A DNA stretch of 64,000 nucleotides from Marinomonas algarum (GCF_020532605.1 NZ_JAJATW010000016.1:21071-85070); one strand, 5' to 3'. Positions 28,895-39,942 are shown, counted from the first letter of the stretch. Notes: generated by a model not told the origin, from the sequence alone. Numbers and translations: made by a program.

Positions 28895-30523
28895 ATGCTT
28901 AACCGCATCAACAACATAAAAATTCGCTACAAACTATGGGCGATCATTGGTCTCATGTCCATGGGCACAGCCGCCCTTATCTTGGTGTCGTTAAGCTCTC
29001 TCTTCTTCAGTCATATTGAGGCACGAAAAGATCGCACTCAAGACATCTTAAACATCGCACAATCGGTTATTGCCCCCATTTACGAACAACAACAATCCGG
29101 TGTACTCAGTAAGGCGCAAGCAAAACAACAGGCAATCTCTCTGCTGTCTTCTTTTGATTATGGCAACCGCCAAAGCCTTTGGCTAATAGATCAGCAAAAC
29201 AGTACGCTACTCAGCGCCCCTGACTCATACTCTGGACAACGCCCTCCTTCGTCTCTTAGCGACGCTTTACATGCAAATAAAACCGCCACAACCTCCTCTT
29301 ACACCGCCATTACTTTTGAGTACGTGAGCAGCAATCCTCAAGAAGAAGCCAACCCATCTCGTCGCATGATTGCCAGTGTGTCTACGTTTGCACCCTGGCA
29401 AGTTACTATTGTCGCTACGGCCTCCATGGATGCGGTCATGCAGTTCTTTTTGAGCGCTTTAGTGGATTACGCAGTGTTGGTCGGTCTATTGACTCTATTC
29501 GTGGGGGGAACGGCGCTTTTCATTATTCACCTTGTCACCAGCCGCGTCACTTCCCTTTGCCAAACCATGACCTCAGTAAAAGACTCGGGTGACCTCACTC
29601 AGCGGGTTGATTTCAGAGGTCATGATGAAATGGGCGAAATGGCGCAGGCTTTTAACGGCATGATGGACGACTTTCGTACTATTGTAAGCAAGGTTGGCGA
29701 AACCAGTGAGCAACTCGATCACATTGTTCATCAGACTAATCAATCCACTCACAAAACCGTGGTGGGTGTTGAAGAACAACTGACCAACGCCACCCAAGCG
29801 ACCGCTTTAATGCAACAAGTCATGGACTCTGTGGAGAATACGTTATCTGTAGCAGATCAAGCTAACTCTACGACGTTAGGACTGGCGCAATACTCTAAAG
29901 ACGGTTTGGATATGATGAATCAAGCCAACCAAGAAAGCCATCAGCTCTCCGTTGACGTTGTCCATGCTGAACAACAAATTCAAGCGTTGCGTCACGATGT
30001 CAGTCATATCAACGAACGCTTAGGCATCATCAGTGAAGTGGCAGATCAAACGAATCTGCTCGCCCTAAACGCTGCTATAGAAGCCGCAAGAGCCGGTGAG
30101 CAAGGCCGTGGCTTTGCCGTCGTGGCCGATGAAGTGAGACAGTTGGCACAACGTTCACAACTGGCTGCCACAGAAATTGGCGGATTAATCGATCAACTGA
30201 CTCAGCAAACACTCACGACGGTGAATGTCATGGAGTCTGCTCGCCATACCGCTCAACAAGGCGCTGAGCAAACCAAGCAAGCCGGACACGCTTTTTCCGA
30301 GATAGCCAGTGGGGTGCAATCGATCTCTCACCTCAACGGCGACATTCGTGGAGCCGCTGAGCATCAATTTACGTCTTCTAAAACCGTTAATAACACGCTG
30401 GCAGACATCGCAAGAATTTGCGAAGAAAACAACCACAACTCTACTGACATAAAAACATCGGTGGATAATTTACAGACTTGCGCCAGCCAGTTACGCCAAT
30501 TAGTGCACTCATTCAGCACTTAA
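28895..30523 (+). CDS. Methyl-accepting chemotaxis protein with periplasmic Cache domain
   Basis: 542-residue chemoreceptor. Transmembrane helix 1 (about 14-38), a periplasmic single-Cache-type sensor (about 40-180, containing [16 protein letters not shown]), helix 2 (about 182-213), HAMP (about 213-265), and a cytoplasmic signalling helix bundle with the conserved hairpin tip ([20 protein letters not shown], starting near residue 384). It would signal to CheA/CheW at the pole. The start ATG follows GGAGCAGG. The ligand is unknown; single Cache domains often bind small carboxylates. Confidence 0.93.
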   Translation: MLNRINNIKIRYKLWAIIGLMSMGTAALILVSLSSLFFSHIEARKDRTQDILNIAQSVIAPIYEQQQSGVLSKAQAKQQAISLLSSFDYGNRQSLWLIDQQNSTLLSAPDSYSGQRPPSSLSDALHANKTATTSSYTAITFEYVSSNPQEEANPSRRMIASVSTFAPWQVTIVATASMDAVMQFFLSALVDYAVLVGLLTLFVGGTALFIIHLVTSRVTSLCQTMTSVKDSGDLTQRVDFRGHDEMGEMAQAFNGMMDDFRTIVSKVGETSEQLDHIVHQTNQSTHKTVVGVEEQLTNATQATALMQQVMDSVENTLSVADQANSTTLGLAQYSKDGLDMMNQANQESHQLSVDVVHAEQQIQALRHDVSHINERLGIISEVADQTNLLALNAAIEAARAGEQGRGFAVVADEVRQLAQRSQLAATEIGGLIDQLTQQTLTTVNVMESARHTAQQGAEQTKQAGHAFSEIASGVQSISHLNGDIRGAAEHQFTSSKTVNNTLADIARICEENNHNSTDIKTSVDNLQTCASQLRQLVHSFST

Positions 30524-30698
30524 CGCACAAGCATCGGGCACAATAAAACCTCTTTTAGAGTGGATAACAAGAAAAGCCATCTTTTCTCCTGAACTGCTTG
30601 GAGACCGCACCCCTGTTTGGGTATAGTGACTTGTAACTTCATTTACCGTGCAGTGAAACATCACGGCCCACACAGTAGCGTTTTATAAAGGATCGAAC

Positions 30699-33600
30699 AT
30701 GGCGTCTGATACCCAAGATAAGCTAGATTCTCTTTATCAACATATCCAAGCGGTGATTTTATCACGCCAACATCCGGTCACAGGGCTTTTCCCAGCCAGC
30801 ACCAGCATCAATAATCACGGCAACTACACCGATGCTTGGGTACGCGATAACGTCTACAGCATTCAAGCCGTTTGGGCACTTTACCTCGCCTACAAACGCG
30901 CCTCTAATCCACAAAAGCGCGCCCATGAACTTGAATTTGCCTGTGTGAAAATGATGCGCGGTTTGCTGTTCGCCATGATGCGTCAGTCTCATAAAGTCGA
31001 AAAATTCAAACATAGCCTAGACCCCAAAGACGCGTTACATGCCAAATACGATACGAAGACTGGGCTAGAAGCCGTCGCCGATGATGCCTGGGGGCACTTA
31101 CAAATTGACGCCACCAGCTTTTATTTACTGATGCTGGCACAAATGACCAAGGCCGGGAGCAAAATCATCTTCTCACGGGAAGAGTTTAATTTTGTGCAAA
31201 ACCTAATCTACTACATATCACGCACCTACCGAACTCCTGATTATGGAATTTGGGAGCGTGGCAACAAGGTGAATAATGGTAAGGCTGAGATCAACGCCAG
31301 TTCCGTTGGCATGGCAAAAGCCGCCATGGAAGCCATGGATGGACTAAACCTATTCGGCAACAACGGGCCAGAATGGGCCGTGGTACATTCCTTTGCTGAC
31401 GCCGTTGCCCGCGCAGGCTCGGTACTGCAATCCTTGCTGCCCAAAGAATCCCGCTCCAAAGAAGTCGACAGCGCTATCTTGAGCATCATTGGTTTTCCCG
31501 CTTTTGCTGTGAACGATGAGCACCTTGCACGCCGTACCCGCAAAGAAATTCTCAGCAAACTGGGCGGCGAATACGGCTGTAAACGCTTTTTACTGGATGG
31601 CCATCAATCCGAATTAGAAGACCAAAGCCGTATTTATTACGAGTACAGCGAACTGATTAATTTTGAACACATCGAGTCTGAATGGCCATTATTCTTTACC
31701 TACTTATACATTGATCGTCTTTTTGCCCGAGATTGGGAAAGCGCCAACTTTTATCGTCATAAGCTCGAATCTCTGATGGTTGAAAAAGACGGACAAATGC
31801 TATTACCCGAGCTGTATTACGTTCCCCAAGAAAACATTCTGGCGGAAAAAGAAAACCCTGGCTCACAAAAACGGCTTCCAAACGACAACCTCCCCCTAGT
31901 GTGGGCACAAAGTCTGTTTCTTGTCGGCAAAATGCTGGATGAAGAATTGATCACCACGACGGACCTTGACCCTCTTGGCTTGCATCGTATCCAATATCGC
32001 CCAAACAAAGTCACCACCTCTATGGTGATCTTGGCGCAAAACGATAAGGTCAAACAGAAACTCATCCATGCTGGTTGCCTTTGTCAGACGCTCGATGAAA
32101 TCGCCCCAATAAAAGCCATCAGTGCGGATCAACTCGTCGACACCTACCGTCATCTTGGCGCGTCAGAAACACTGGGGCTGTCGGGTCGTCCCAACCGTGC
32201 TCTTAATAGCTTGGCGACGTCACAAGCGTTCAGCATCAATGACGAAAGCTATTTGTGTTTGTCTTGGATTCAAAATGGCGGCAAAGATTATCGAAAAATA
32301 GATCCCACCTTGTTTCAAGCGCATATTCGCAATGAACTCAAAATCATTGCAGACCATTGGTATTATCAAGCCAATGCAGTGTTTACCCTACTCATCGACG
32401 ATGCCATGAGTGAGATGAAAGGGAGCGAGGCGCTGTTTGAATTCATCCGTTTGCTGCAAAAACGCGAGCATGAGGCGTTTCGTGTCATCCCTCAATCGGC
32501 GAAGAATGCCTTTAAGTCTGGCAACCGACGTTCGATTGATATCAACACATTCCAACAGCAACCTTTAAGCCACACTTTGCTTTCTCAACATACTCCTTGG
32601 CCTTTATCTGATAAGCCTAAGCCTTACGATTCAGCCACACTCAAAACAGACGCCACAGAGGTGTTACTGGCTCGCTTAAGCCAACAACCAGAATTAAATG
32701 AAGCGGTAGAATGTTTAATGGAACTGGGCGCCCGTCGCGCTTTAAACCATACCCTGCCAAACTTAGCGGCCAACGCCGAACCATCATCAACCACCACGGT
32801 GACCAAGGTGTTGCATAAGGTGTACTTACAAGCCTTGCTCAAAGAAGAATGGCGCTCTGCTCGATTGCTGTATTCGTTGATATTAAAACCGTCGACGGAT
32901 CTGGCTACCTACATTGCTGACATCACCGTACGTCAACGCCTGTTAGTGATTGGTGAAACGCCTGAAACAGAAACCGATATACGTTCGCCTTTGCATCAAG
33001 ACGTGATTCTTGACGTACTGCGTCAGGCCTCGTCTTACCCCTTGGCGTTGGTTCTTTGCCATGAACTCATTGCCATTGCAGGCACGCTGATTAAAGTCAA
33101 TTCAGACTTTTTTGCAGGGGTTCGTACCATACGTATTCATAACTTGGCGGTACTGTGCGCGCGACAACTCGATCCGGACAGCACCGAAAGCGTCTTTGAA
33201 ACCTTAGCCAAAGTAGCACCGAACACACTGTATGAAATGCTGAAAACAGTCCTGCAACAAAAGCACAGTGAATACGCCCATGTCGCCAGTAACCTGCGCT
33301 ACCATCACACCACAGAAGCGCAAAGTACCATCAAAGACGTGGATTGGTTTGACTGGCGAGCAGAGCAAGGCATGATCACCAAGTTGCCTGAGTCCATGTT
33401 GCTGCAACTCTGGGACAGCTTAAGCCATGGCACTCATATTGTGTTTGGCGATGCACAAAGCAATACGTCACTCGATTGCAAACGCGCCCTTAGCTCAATG
33501 ACACCGGGGGAAGATACCTTTGCCTTACTGATTGAATCATTAACCTCGGACATTCATCCAAGTTGGTACAAAAGCCTGATTTTTGAAGGCCTGTATGCGT

Positions 33601-33842
33601 TCATACAATTTTGCCAACAGCATAAACATTGCAAGTTTACCCAAGCCATTAATTTGCCCGTACTGGTCTCTCAAGCCGCACTGGATCATGCCAATCAATA
33701 CCAAACAGAACATGACAAGGACACACCGGTGGAAGCGGTACTGGATGAATTCGCTCAGATTACACCGAACAAGGTCAATCAATATTTGCGTTGGGCCGTG
33801 AGCAAGTTTCACAGTCGTCAGCACCAACACATATCGAGTTAA
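30699..33842 (+). CDS. Phosphorylase kinase alpha/beta-like GH15-family protein
   Basis: 1047-residue protein strikingly like the regulatory alpha/beta subunits of animal phosphorylase kinase. The N-terminal (alpha/alpha) glucoamylase-like domain shows HPVTGLFPAS, DAWVRDNVYSIQAVWAL, DDAWGHLQIDATS, YGIWERGNKVN and NASSVGMAKAA, and further on EWPLFFTYLYID and LLPELYYVP. The C-terminal half (after about residue 450) is also of the phosphorylase-kinase type, but less clear to me. No signal peptide was seen. It starts with ATG 30699 after AAAGGA and is followed 26 nt later by glgB, so it is the first gene of a glycogen cluster. No kinase catalytic gamma subunit or calmodulin-like gene is present; the role may be glucan binding or hydrolysis. 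Confidence 0.85.
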   Translation: MASDTQDKLDSLYQHIQAVILSRQHPVTGLFPASTSINNHGNYTDAWVRDNVYSIQAVWALYLAYKRASNPQKRAHELEFACVKMMRGLLFAMMRQSHKVEKFKHSLDPKDALHAKYDTKTGLEAVADDAWGHLQIDATSFYLLMLAQMTKAGSKIIFSREEFNFVQNLIYYISRTYRTPDYGIWERGNKVNNGKAEINASSVGMAKAAMEAMDGLNLFGNNGPEWAVVHSFADAVARAGSVLQSLLPKESRSKEVDSAILSIIGFPAFAVNDEHLARRTRKEILSKLGGEYGCKRFLLDGHQSELEDQSRIYYEYSELINFEHIESEWPLFFTYLYIDRLFARDWESANFYRHKLESLMVEKDGQMLLPELYYVPQENILAEKENPGSQKRLPNDNLPLVWAQSLFLVGKMLDEELITTTDLDPLGLHRIQYRPNKVTTSMVILAQNDKVKQKLIHAGCLCQTLDEIAPIKAISADQLVDTYRHLGASETLGLSGRPNRALNSLATSQAFSINDESYLCLSWIQNGGKDYRKIDPTLFQAHIRNELKIIADHWYYQANAVFTLLIDDAMSEMKGSEALFEFIRLLQKREHEAFRVIPQSAKNAFKSGNRRSIDINTFQQQPLSHTLLSQHTPWPLSDKPKPYDSATLKTDATEVLLARLSQQPELNEAVECLMELGARRALNHTLPNLAANAEPSSTTTVTKVLHKVYLQALLKEEWRSARLLYSLILKPSTDLATYIADITVRQRLLVIGETPETETDIRSPLHQDVILDVLRQASSYPLALVLCHELIAIAGTLIKVNSDFFAGVRTIRIHNLAVLCARQLDPDSTESVFETLAKVAPNTLYEMLKTVLQQKHSEYAHVASNLRYHHTTEAQSTIKDVDWFDWRAEQGMITKLPESMLLQLWDSLSHGTHIVFGDAQSNTSLDCKRALSSMTPGEDTFALLIESLTSDIHPSWYKSLIFEGLYAFIQFCQQHKHCKFTQAINLPVLVSQAALDHANQYQTEHDKDTPVEAVLDEFAQITPNKVNQYLRWAVSKFHSRQHQHISS

Positions 33843-33868
33843 CAAGCTCACGCTTGCTGGAGAAGTGA

Positions 33869-36067
33869 ATGCCCACAATAAAAAATGCTCTCATTAACGA
33901 TGTTATCCATACACATTGTTCCGACCCTTTTGGCTGCTTAGGACTGCAAGTGTCCGCGGATAAAAAGGGGTTGCAACTCAGCGTTTGGCAGCCTGCTGCT
34001 GCATCCATTACTGTCTTGGCCATAGCGTCTGATAAGGTTCTGGCGACCATGACCGCCTCCCCAAATAAGGGACTTTTTACCGCGGAATGGCCAGATTGCC
34101 ACACCCCTTTTCATTATCGCTTAGCCATCACCTACTCCGATGGCAACACTCACACCTTGGTCGACCCTTATCAGTTTTCAGACGCCACCTTTACGGACCC
34201 TGAACACCATCAAGCCAGTCTTTATAAAAGTCAAGGGGCGATTAAAACGGACGCGGTCGTCAATGAAACCTTATCTATTCAAGGGACTCGCTTTGCTGTC
34301 TATGCCCCCGCTGCTCGCTCTGTCTCGGTGGTCGGTGACTTTAATGGTTGGGATGGACGAACTCACCCCATGTCGAGCAATGGTGACGGCATTTGGCGTC
34401 TGTTTGTGCCTGACGTTCAACACGGCACCCGTTATAAATTTGAAATTCGTGCCCGTTCTGGGGACGTTTTGCCTCATCGTACCGACCCTTATGCTCAACG
34501 TATTGAACAATACCCATCGTTTGCCAGCGTGACCTGTTTTGACCATAAACACCAATGGCAAGACAATGACTGGGTAACGCGCCCTATCGTTGACCTGTAC
34601 GAACACCCTATGAGTATTTACGAGTTACACCTCGGGTCGTGGCGACGTAAAGAAGACAATCAGCCTTTAAGCTACCTTGAACTGATTGATGAGCTGGTGC
34701 CCTATGTCAAAGAAATGGGCTACACACACGTCGAACTGCTGCCCATCACAGAATACCCATTTGATGGTTCTTGGGGATATCAACCCGTCGGACTGTACGC
34801 CGTGACCTCGCGCTTTGGCACACCGGAAGATTTTAAAGCACTGGTCGATGCACTCCACCGCGCTAACATCGGCGTTATAATGGATTGGGTGCCAGCGCAC
34901 TTTCCAGCGGACAGTCATGGTCTTGCCAATTTTGATGGCTCCAAACAATACGAATACCCAGACCCTAAAAAAGGCTGGCACCCTGAATGGAATTCGTTAA
35001 TTTACGATTTTGGCAAAGAGCATGTGGTCAACTATTTGATCAGCAATGCCGTCTACTGGCTCGAAGAGTTTCACATTGATGGCTTGCGTGTCGACGCTGT
35101 CGCCTCCATGTTGTATCTGGATTATTCCCGCGAAGATGGCGAATGGATTCCCAATAAAGACGGTGGCAATCACAACTACGAAGCCATCGATTTTCTCCGT
35201 CGTCTTAACGAAACCGTATACCTCAACCACCCGCGCTGCTTCACCGTCGCCGAGGAATCCACTGCTTTTCCAGGTGTCTCAAAGCCTACTTACATGAATG
35301 GTTTAGGTTTTGGTTTTAAATGGAACATGGGCTGGATGAACGATTCATTGGCTTATATGCAAAAAGACCCCTTGTATCGTCAACACCACCAAGGCGACCT
35401 AAGCTTTAGCATGGTTTACGCGTTTGACGAGCAATTTGTACTGCCCATTTCCCACGACGAAGTAGTACACGGTAAAGGCTCAATGATCACCAAAATGCCG
35501 GGGGATACTTGGCAAAAATTTGCGAATTTGCGGGCTTTCTCAGCGTATATGTATTTTCATCCCGGGAAAAAACTCAACTTTATGGGCAATGAATTCGCCC
35601 AAGGCCAAGAGTGGAGCCATGAACGCTCTCTCGACTGGCACCTGTTAGAAATAGATTTTCATAAAGCGCAACATGCCCTGTCTAAAGACCTTAACCATCT
35701 TTACCAAAATGAGGCCAGTCTGCATCTGGATCACGCCCCACAGAGCTTCGAATGGATTAGCCATGATGACAGCGCCAACAGCATTTTAGCCTTTGCTCGC
35801 TACAGCAAAAGTCGCGATGCACACAGTCTTGCGGTGATTAACTTTACCCCTATGCCCCACGGGCAATATCGCATTGGCGTGCCGAACGCGGGTCGTTACC
35901 AAGTTGTCATGGACACAGACGCCAGCCAATACACTGGCAGTGGTTTTGCGACACAGACAACCTATGAAACACAAGCAATAGGCAGTCACGGTCGTACGCA
36001 CAGTATTGAGCTGCAGGTGCCGCCACTGGCCGGACTTCTGTTGCGTTGGATAGGAGACGCCATTTAA
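33869..36067 (+). CDS. glgB: 1,4-alpha-glucan branching enzyme
   Basis: 732-residue GH13 enzyme that makes alpha-1,6 branches in glycogen. It has two N-terminal carbohydrate-binding/CBM48 segments (AVYAPAARSVSVVGDFNGWDG near residue 140), then the catalytic barrel with the region ELLPITEYPFDGSWGYQP, nucleophile D409 in GLRVDAVAS, the acid/base Glu in the AEEST motif near 462-463, and SHDEVVHGKGS. The C-terminal all-beta domain completes it. Length matches E. coli GlgB (728). Its stop overlaps the glgX start by one nucleotide. The start has GGAGAAG upstream. Confidence 0.96.
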   Translation: MPTIKNALINDVIHTHCSDPFGCLGLQVSADKKGLQLSVWQPAAASITVLAIASDKVLATMTASPNKGLFTAEWPDCHTPFHYRLAITYSDGNTHTLVDPYQFSDATFTDPEHHQASLYKSQGAIKTDAVVNETLSIQGTRFAVYAPAARSVSVVGDFNGWDGRTHPMSSNGDGIWRLFVPDVQHGTRYKFEIRARSGDVLPHRTDPYAQRIEQYPSFASVTCFDHKHQWQDNDWVTRPIVDLYEHPMSIYELHLGSWRRKEDNQPLSYLELIDELVPYVKEMGYTHVELLPITEYPFDGSWGYQPVGLYAVTSRFGTPEDFKALVDALHRANIGVIMDWVPAHFPADSHGLANFDGSKQYEYPDPKKGWHPEWNSLIYDFGKEHVVNYLISNAVYWLEEFHIDGLRVDAVASMLYLDYSREDGEWIPNKDGGNHNYEAIDFLRRLNETVYLNHPRCFTVAEESTAFPGVSKPTYMNGLGFGFKWNMGWMNDSLAYMQKDPLYRQHHQGDLSFSMVYAFDEQFVLPISHDEVVHGKGSMITKMPGDTWQKFANLRAFSAYMYFHPGKKLNFMGNEFAQGQEWSHERSLDWHLLEIDFHKAQHALSKDLNHLYQNEASLHLDHAPQSFEWISHDDSANSILAFARYSKSRDAHSLAVINFTPMPHGQYRIGVPNAGRYQVVMDTDASQYTGSGFATQTTYETQAIGSHGRTHSIELQVPPLAGLLLRWIGDAI

Positions 36068-38097
36068 TGGCTATTCAAGAAGACACCATTGCGGTCGGTA
36101 CTCCCTTTCCACTGGGTGCCACGGTCACCCAACAAGGTGTCAATTTTGCCGTAGTATCAGAGGACGCCAGTCAGTTGTTTCTGTGTTTGTTTGATGACAA
36201 CGGACACGAACACGCTCGCATTGCTTTTCCTCATAAACACCGAGGCATCTGGCACATGGAAGTGCTTGGTGTCAGCGAAGGGCAACAGTATGGCCTGCGC
36301 GCTGATGGGCCGTTTCAACCTCAACATCAGCAGGTTTTTAATGTAAAAAAATTGCTTATCGACCCCTATGCCCGAGCGCTCAGCGAAAAGTTAGTCTGGC
36401 ACCCAGACCAAGCGGCGGTTACCCAAGACGGTCACGCTAACTTGGTTGACTCTGCCCCCTACGTGCCCAAATCCATCGTGCGAACAATCACCGCGCCCAA
36501 TCCTCGACCTGAGCGTGCCAAGGTTTCCCCCACCAGTCGCGCCCTATACGAGTTACATATAAAAGGCTTCAGTCAAAATTTGCCTATTGCCCCCGAACTA
36601 AAAGGCACCTATCTAGGGGTTATTTCCCCTGCGGGTATTGAGCATTTACAGAATTTGAATATCACCACGATTCAACTGATGCCCTGTTTCAGCTTTATGA
36701 CTGAACGCCACTTACAAGCCTTAGACTTACACAATTATTGGGGGTACAACCCCATCAGCTTCTTTGCGCCAGAACCTTCCTACGCCATAAACGACGCGAT
36801 TACAGAGTGTCAGCAAATGATTGATGGCCTGCGTCAGGCGGGCTTTGAAGTCATTTTAGACGTGGTATACAACCACACCGCTGAAAGTGAGCTTGACCAA
36901 TCCAGCGTTAGCCTTCGCGGCCTCGATAACACGCGCTATTACCGCCATCAAGACGGTCAATATTTAAATTACACGGGATGTGGCAACTGCATCGATACCT
37001 ACAGCCCCAGCAGTATTCGACTAATTTGTGACAGTATGCGCTATTGGGTCGACATCATGGGAGTGGATGGCTTTCGCTTTGATTTGGGGGTGGATTTGGG
37101 GCGCACTGATCACGACTTCACCGCCAAAGCGCCCTTATTGCAGGCGATTCTACAAGACCCCGTATTGAGCAACTGTTGCCTAGTCATGGAGCCTTGGGAC
37201 ATCGGACCAAATGGCTATCAGGTTGGGCAATTCCCCAAAGGTTTTTTAGAATGCAATGACCAGTATCGTGACACTGTGCGTCGCTTTTGGCGTGGTGATG
37301 ACGGCATGGTGCCGGAGTTTGCAACGCGTTTTATGGGGTCAAGAGACTACTTTCATAAAGGCGAAAAAAGCGCCCTTAATTCGGTGAACTACATCACCTA
37401 TCACGATGGCTACACATTGCGTGATTTGGTGTCCTACCAACATCGCCATAACCTTGCGAACATGGAAGACAACCGAGACGGTCACGGTGACAACATTAGC
37501 CAAAACTTTGGCGTCGAAGGCAAGACTCAAGACCCCAAGATCCAAGCACAACGACTCAATCAACAGCTTTGTTTTATCGCCACTTTATTGCTCAGCCAAG
37601 GCACGCCGCATCTTCTCGGTGGAGACGAGTTATCTCACTCCCAACAAGGCAATAACAACGCCTATTGCCAAGACAATGCACTCACTTGGCTGACTTGGGA
37701 AACCAACGAGACCCGCCGTACCTTACAAAAAACCATTGCCACACTGATGACCTTACGCAAACGCTACCCTATTCTGGCCGACCTGCACCTGGATGATGAT
37801 CCTTTATATCAACACACACCAGCTGACCAAATTGAGTGGATTCAGGAGCAAGGAACCCCCATGACAGGACAAAATTGGTCTGAAAAACAGCGCCACTATG
37901 TGTCGCTGACGATCGCACCGGCGGATCTTTCAGTGCGTTTTTGGATGGTGTTTTATAATACCGACACCCCTCTCACGGCGGCGCTCCCAAAAGGCCATAA
38001 AAACCTTAAGACGCTTTATGCCACACCGGGCATGTCCATCGTAGAAGGCGCACTCCATTGCGCCTACCGAGGCGTCTTTATCGGCCAGCTTGGTTAA
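36067..38097 (+). CDS. glgX: Glycogen debranching enzyme GlgX (isoamylase type)
   Basis: 676-residue GH13 enzyme that cleaves alpha-1,6 branches of limit dextrins. An N-terminal CBM48 domain (TPFPLGATVTQQGVNFAVVS) precedes the catalytic barrel with VVYNHTAE, nucleophile D339 (GFRFDLGVDLG) and acid/base E375 (VMEPWDIG), and NYITYHDGYTLRDLVSY. The start is ATG 36067, overlapping the glgB stop (TAATG). No glgA, glgC or glgP is in the window. Its last 20 nt overlap the convergent ABC exporter gene. Confidence 0.94.
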   Translation: MAIQEDTIAVGTPFPLGATVTQQGVNFAVVSEDASQLFLCLFDDNGHEHARIAFPHKHRGIWHMEVLGVSEGQQYGLRADGPFQPQHQQVFNVKKLLIDPYARALSEKLVWHPDQAAVTQDGHANLVDSAPYVPKSIVRTITAPNPRPERAKVSPTSRALYELHIKGFSQNLPIAPELKGTYLGVISPAGIEHLQNLNITTIQLMPCFSFMTERHLQALDLHNYWGYNPISFFAPEPSYAINDAITECQQMIDGLRQAGFEVILDVVYNHTAESELDQSSVSLRGLDNTRYYRHQDGQYLNYTGCGNCIDTYSPSSIRLICDSMRYWVDIMGVDGFRFDLGVDLGRTDHDFTAKAPLLQAILQDPVLSNCCLVMEPWDIGPNGYQVGQFPKGFLECNDQYRDTVRRFWRGDDGMVPEFATRFMGSRDYFHKGEKSALNSVNYITYHDGYTLRDLVSYQHRHNLANMEDNRDGHGDNISQNFGVEGKTQDPKIQAQRLNQQLCFIATLLLSQGTPHLLGGDELSHSQQGNNNAYCQDNALTWLTWETNETRRTLQKTIATLMTLRKRYPILADLHLDDDPLYQHTPADQIEWIQEQGTPMTGQNWSEKQRHYVSLTIAPADLSVRFWMVFYNTDTPLTAALPKGHKNLKTLYATPGMSIVEGALHCAYRGVFIGQLG

Positions 38098-39862
38098 ATT
38101 GCAAATCGGCTAGACGTTTGTACAGGGCACAACGTTCGAGTAATTCGGCGTGTGTGCCTTGATCCACGATCTCCCCCTTATCCATTACCACAATGCGATC
38201 CGCGTTTAACACGGTGGCCAAACGATGGGCAATCACCAAGGTCGTTCTGCCTTTCATAAGAGGCTCTAATGCCGCTTGAACGGTATTCTCACTTTCGGCG
38301 TCTAATGCACTGGTCGCTTCGTCTAATAAGAGAATCGGAGCGTCTTTTAAAATCGCCCGCGCAATGGCAATACGCTGGCGTTGCCCACCCGATAAACGCA
38401 CACCATCTTCACCAAGGCGGGTATCATAGCCTTGATCAAGACGCACAATAAATTCATGAGCATTGGCTTGCTCAGCAGCTTGTTGGATCGCCTTCTGGCT
38501 GGCCTCTCGATTGGCGTACCCTAGGTTTTCGGCGACACTTTGATCAAATAACACCGTTTCCTGTGGCACTAAAGCAAAACGCTGGCGTAATGCAGACAAC
38601 GAATACTGACGAATATCTTGATTTGCCAAACGAATATGGCCATGTTGAGGGTTATAGAACCGCAACAACAGCTCAAATAACGTCGATTTGCCCGCACCGG
38701 ATGGCCCAACTAACGCCACCATTTCCCCTTGCTTAATGGAAAAAGACAGTTGATGCAAAGCGGGACGATCTGGACGTGTTGGGTAACAAAATGTGAGCTG
38801 ATCAAACTCAATCAGCACCTTACCTTCTTCGCGTTGGGCTTGGTCATCGGTTGTGGTCTCAGAATACGCCAGAGTCCCCCCAACAATGTCACTTTTGGCT
38901 TTGAGCAATTCCATAATACGCTCAGCCGCACCCGCCGCCCGTTGCAAATCGCCCATCACCTCAGACACCGCCCCCACAGCACCCGCGACAATCACCGAAT
39001 AAAACAAGAAACTCGCCAAATCCCCTGGGCTGATTTCTCCTGAAATCACGCTCTTACCACCAAACCACAACATAACACCAATGCCACTCATCGACAGCAG
39101 AATCACCATCAGAGTCAACCAAGAGCGTTGCTGAATACGCTTGACACTCACGGTGAACGCCTTGTCTACCGCACCAGAAAAGCGCGTGACATCATGGTCT
39201 TCATGACCAAAAGCTTGCACCACCTTGATGTGCCTTAAGGCTTGCGATAAATACTGCCCCACATTGGCGATTTCATCTTGGCTGTTGCGCGACAAACGAC
39301 GCACACGACGACCAAAAAAAATCACTGGCACTACCACAAGAGGCACGCAGGCCAATAAAATCAGCGTTAATTTAAAGTGCATGACCAGTAAAAATGCAAT
39401 CCCCCCCACCAGCATCAAGCTATTACGTAGGGCAATAGACAAGGAGGAGCCAATCACACTTTGAAGCAGCGTCGTGTCCGCGGTAATACGTGATTGGATT
39501 TCACTGGGCGAATTGTCTTCAAAAAAAGAAGGCGACAAGGTGAGTAAGTGCGCAAAAACCGATTGACGAATGTCAGCAACCACCCGCTCCCCAATCCAAG
39601 AAACAAGATAGAATCGGCAAAAACTGCCAATACCCAACACAAACACCAGCCCCATAAACACCAGTAAGGCTTTATTTAAACCCGCCTGTGAACCGGAGGT
39701 TAACCCCTCATCAATCAGATATTGCAGGCCCTTACCCACACTTAACATGGTGCCAGCCGTAATCACCAAAGCCACCAGAGCGAATATAATTTGTCGACGA
39801 TAAGGCCGTAAAAACACCAATAAGGTTTTCAGCCCAACTTTCACGTCCAGAGCATTGTTCAT
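38078..39862 (-). CDS. MsbA-like ABC exporter (fused permease and ATPase)
   Basis: 594-residue half-transporter. Six membrane helices fill the N-terminal half. The nucleotide-binding domain has Walker A GPSGAGKST (about 385-393), the signature LSGGQRQRIAIARA (near 490), Walker B LLLDEATSALD and the H-loop IAHRLAT. It would work as a homodimer exporting a lipid or drug. I chose ATG 39862; an upstream TTG at 39877 adds five residues. The gene converges with glgX and the two 3' ends overlap by 20 nt. The substrate cannot be told. Confidence 0.93.
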   Translation of the reverse strand: MNNALDVKVGLKTLLVFLRPYRRQIIFALVALVITAGTMLSVGKGLQYLIDEGLTSGSQAGLNKALLVFMGLVFVLGIGSFCRFYLVSWIGERVVADIRQSVFAHLLTLSPSFFEDNSPSEIQSRITADTTLLQSVIGSSLSIALRNSLMLVGGIAFLLVMHFKLTLILLACVPLVVVPVIFFGRRVRRLSRNSQDEIANVGQYLSQALRHIKVVQAFGHEDHDVTRFSGAVDKAFTVSVKRIQQRSWLTLMVILLSMSGIGVMLWFGGKSVISGEISPGDLASFLFYSVIVAGAVGAVSEVMGDLQRAAGAAERIMELLKAKSDIVGGTLAYSETTTDDQAQREEGKVLIEFDQLTFCYPTRPDRPALHQLSFSIKQGEMVALVGPSGAGKSTLFELLLRFYNPQHGHIRLANQDIRQYSLSALRQRFALVPQETVLFDQSVAENLGYANREASQKAIQQAAEQANAHEFIVRLDQGYDTRLGEDGVRLSGGQRQRIAIARAILKDAPILLLDEATSALDAESENTVQAALEPLMKGRTTLVIAHRLATVLNADRIVVMDKGEIVDQGTHAELLERCALYKRLADLQFNQAGR

Positions 39863-39942
39863 AATGGAATCACTCAATCAGCATTAGATGACTCTACTAT
39901 ACCCTAGTGTTCCAGTCGCAATGGAAAAACCACCGAAAATAA

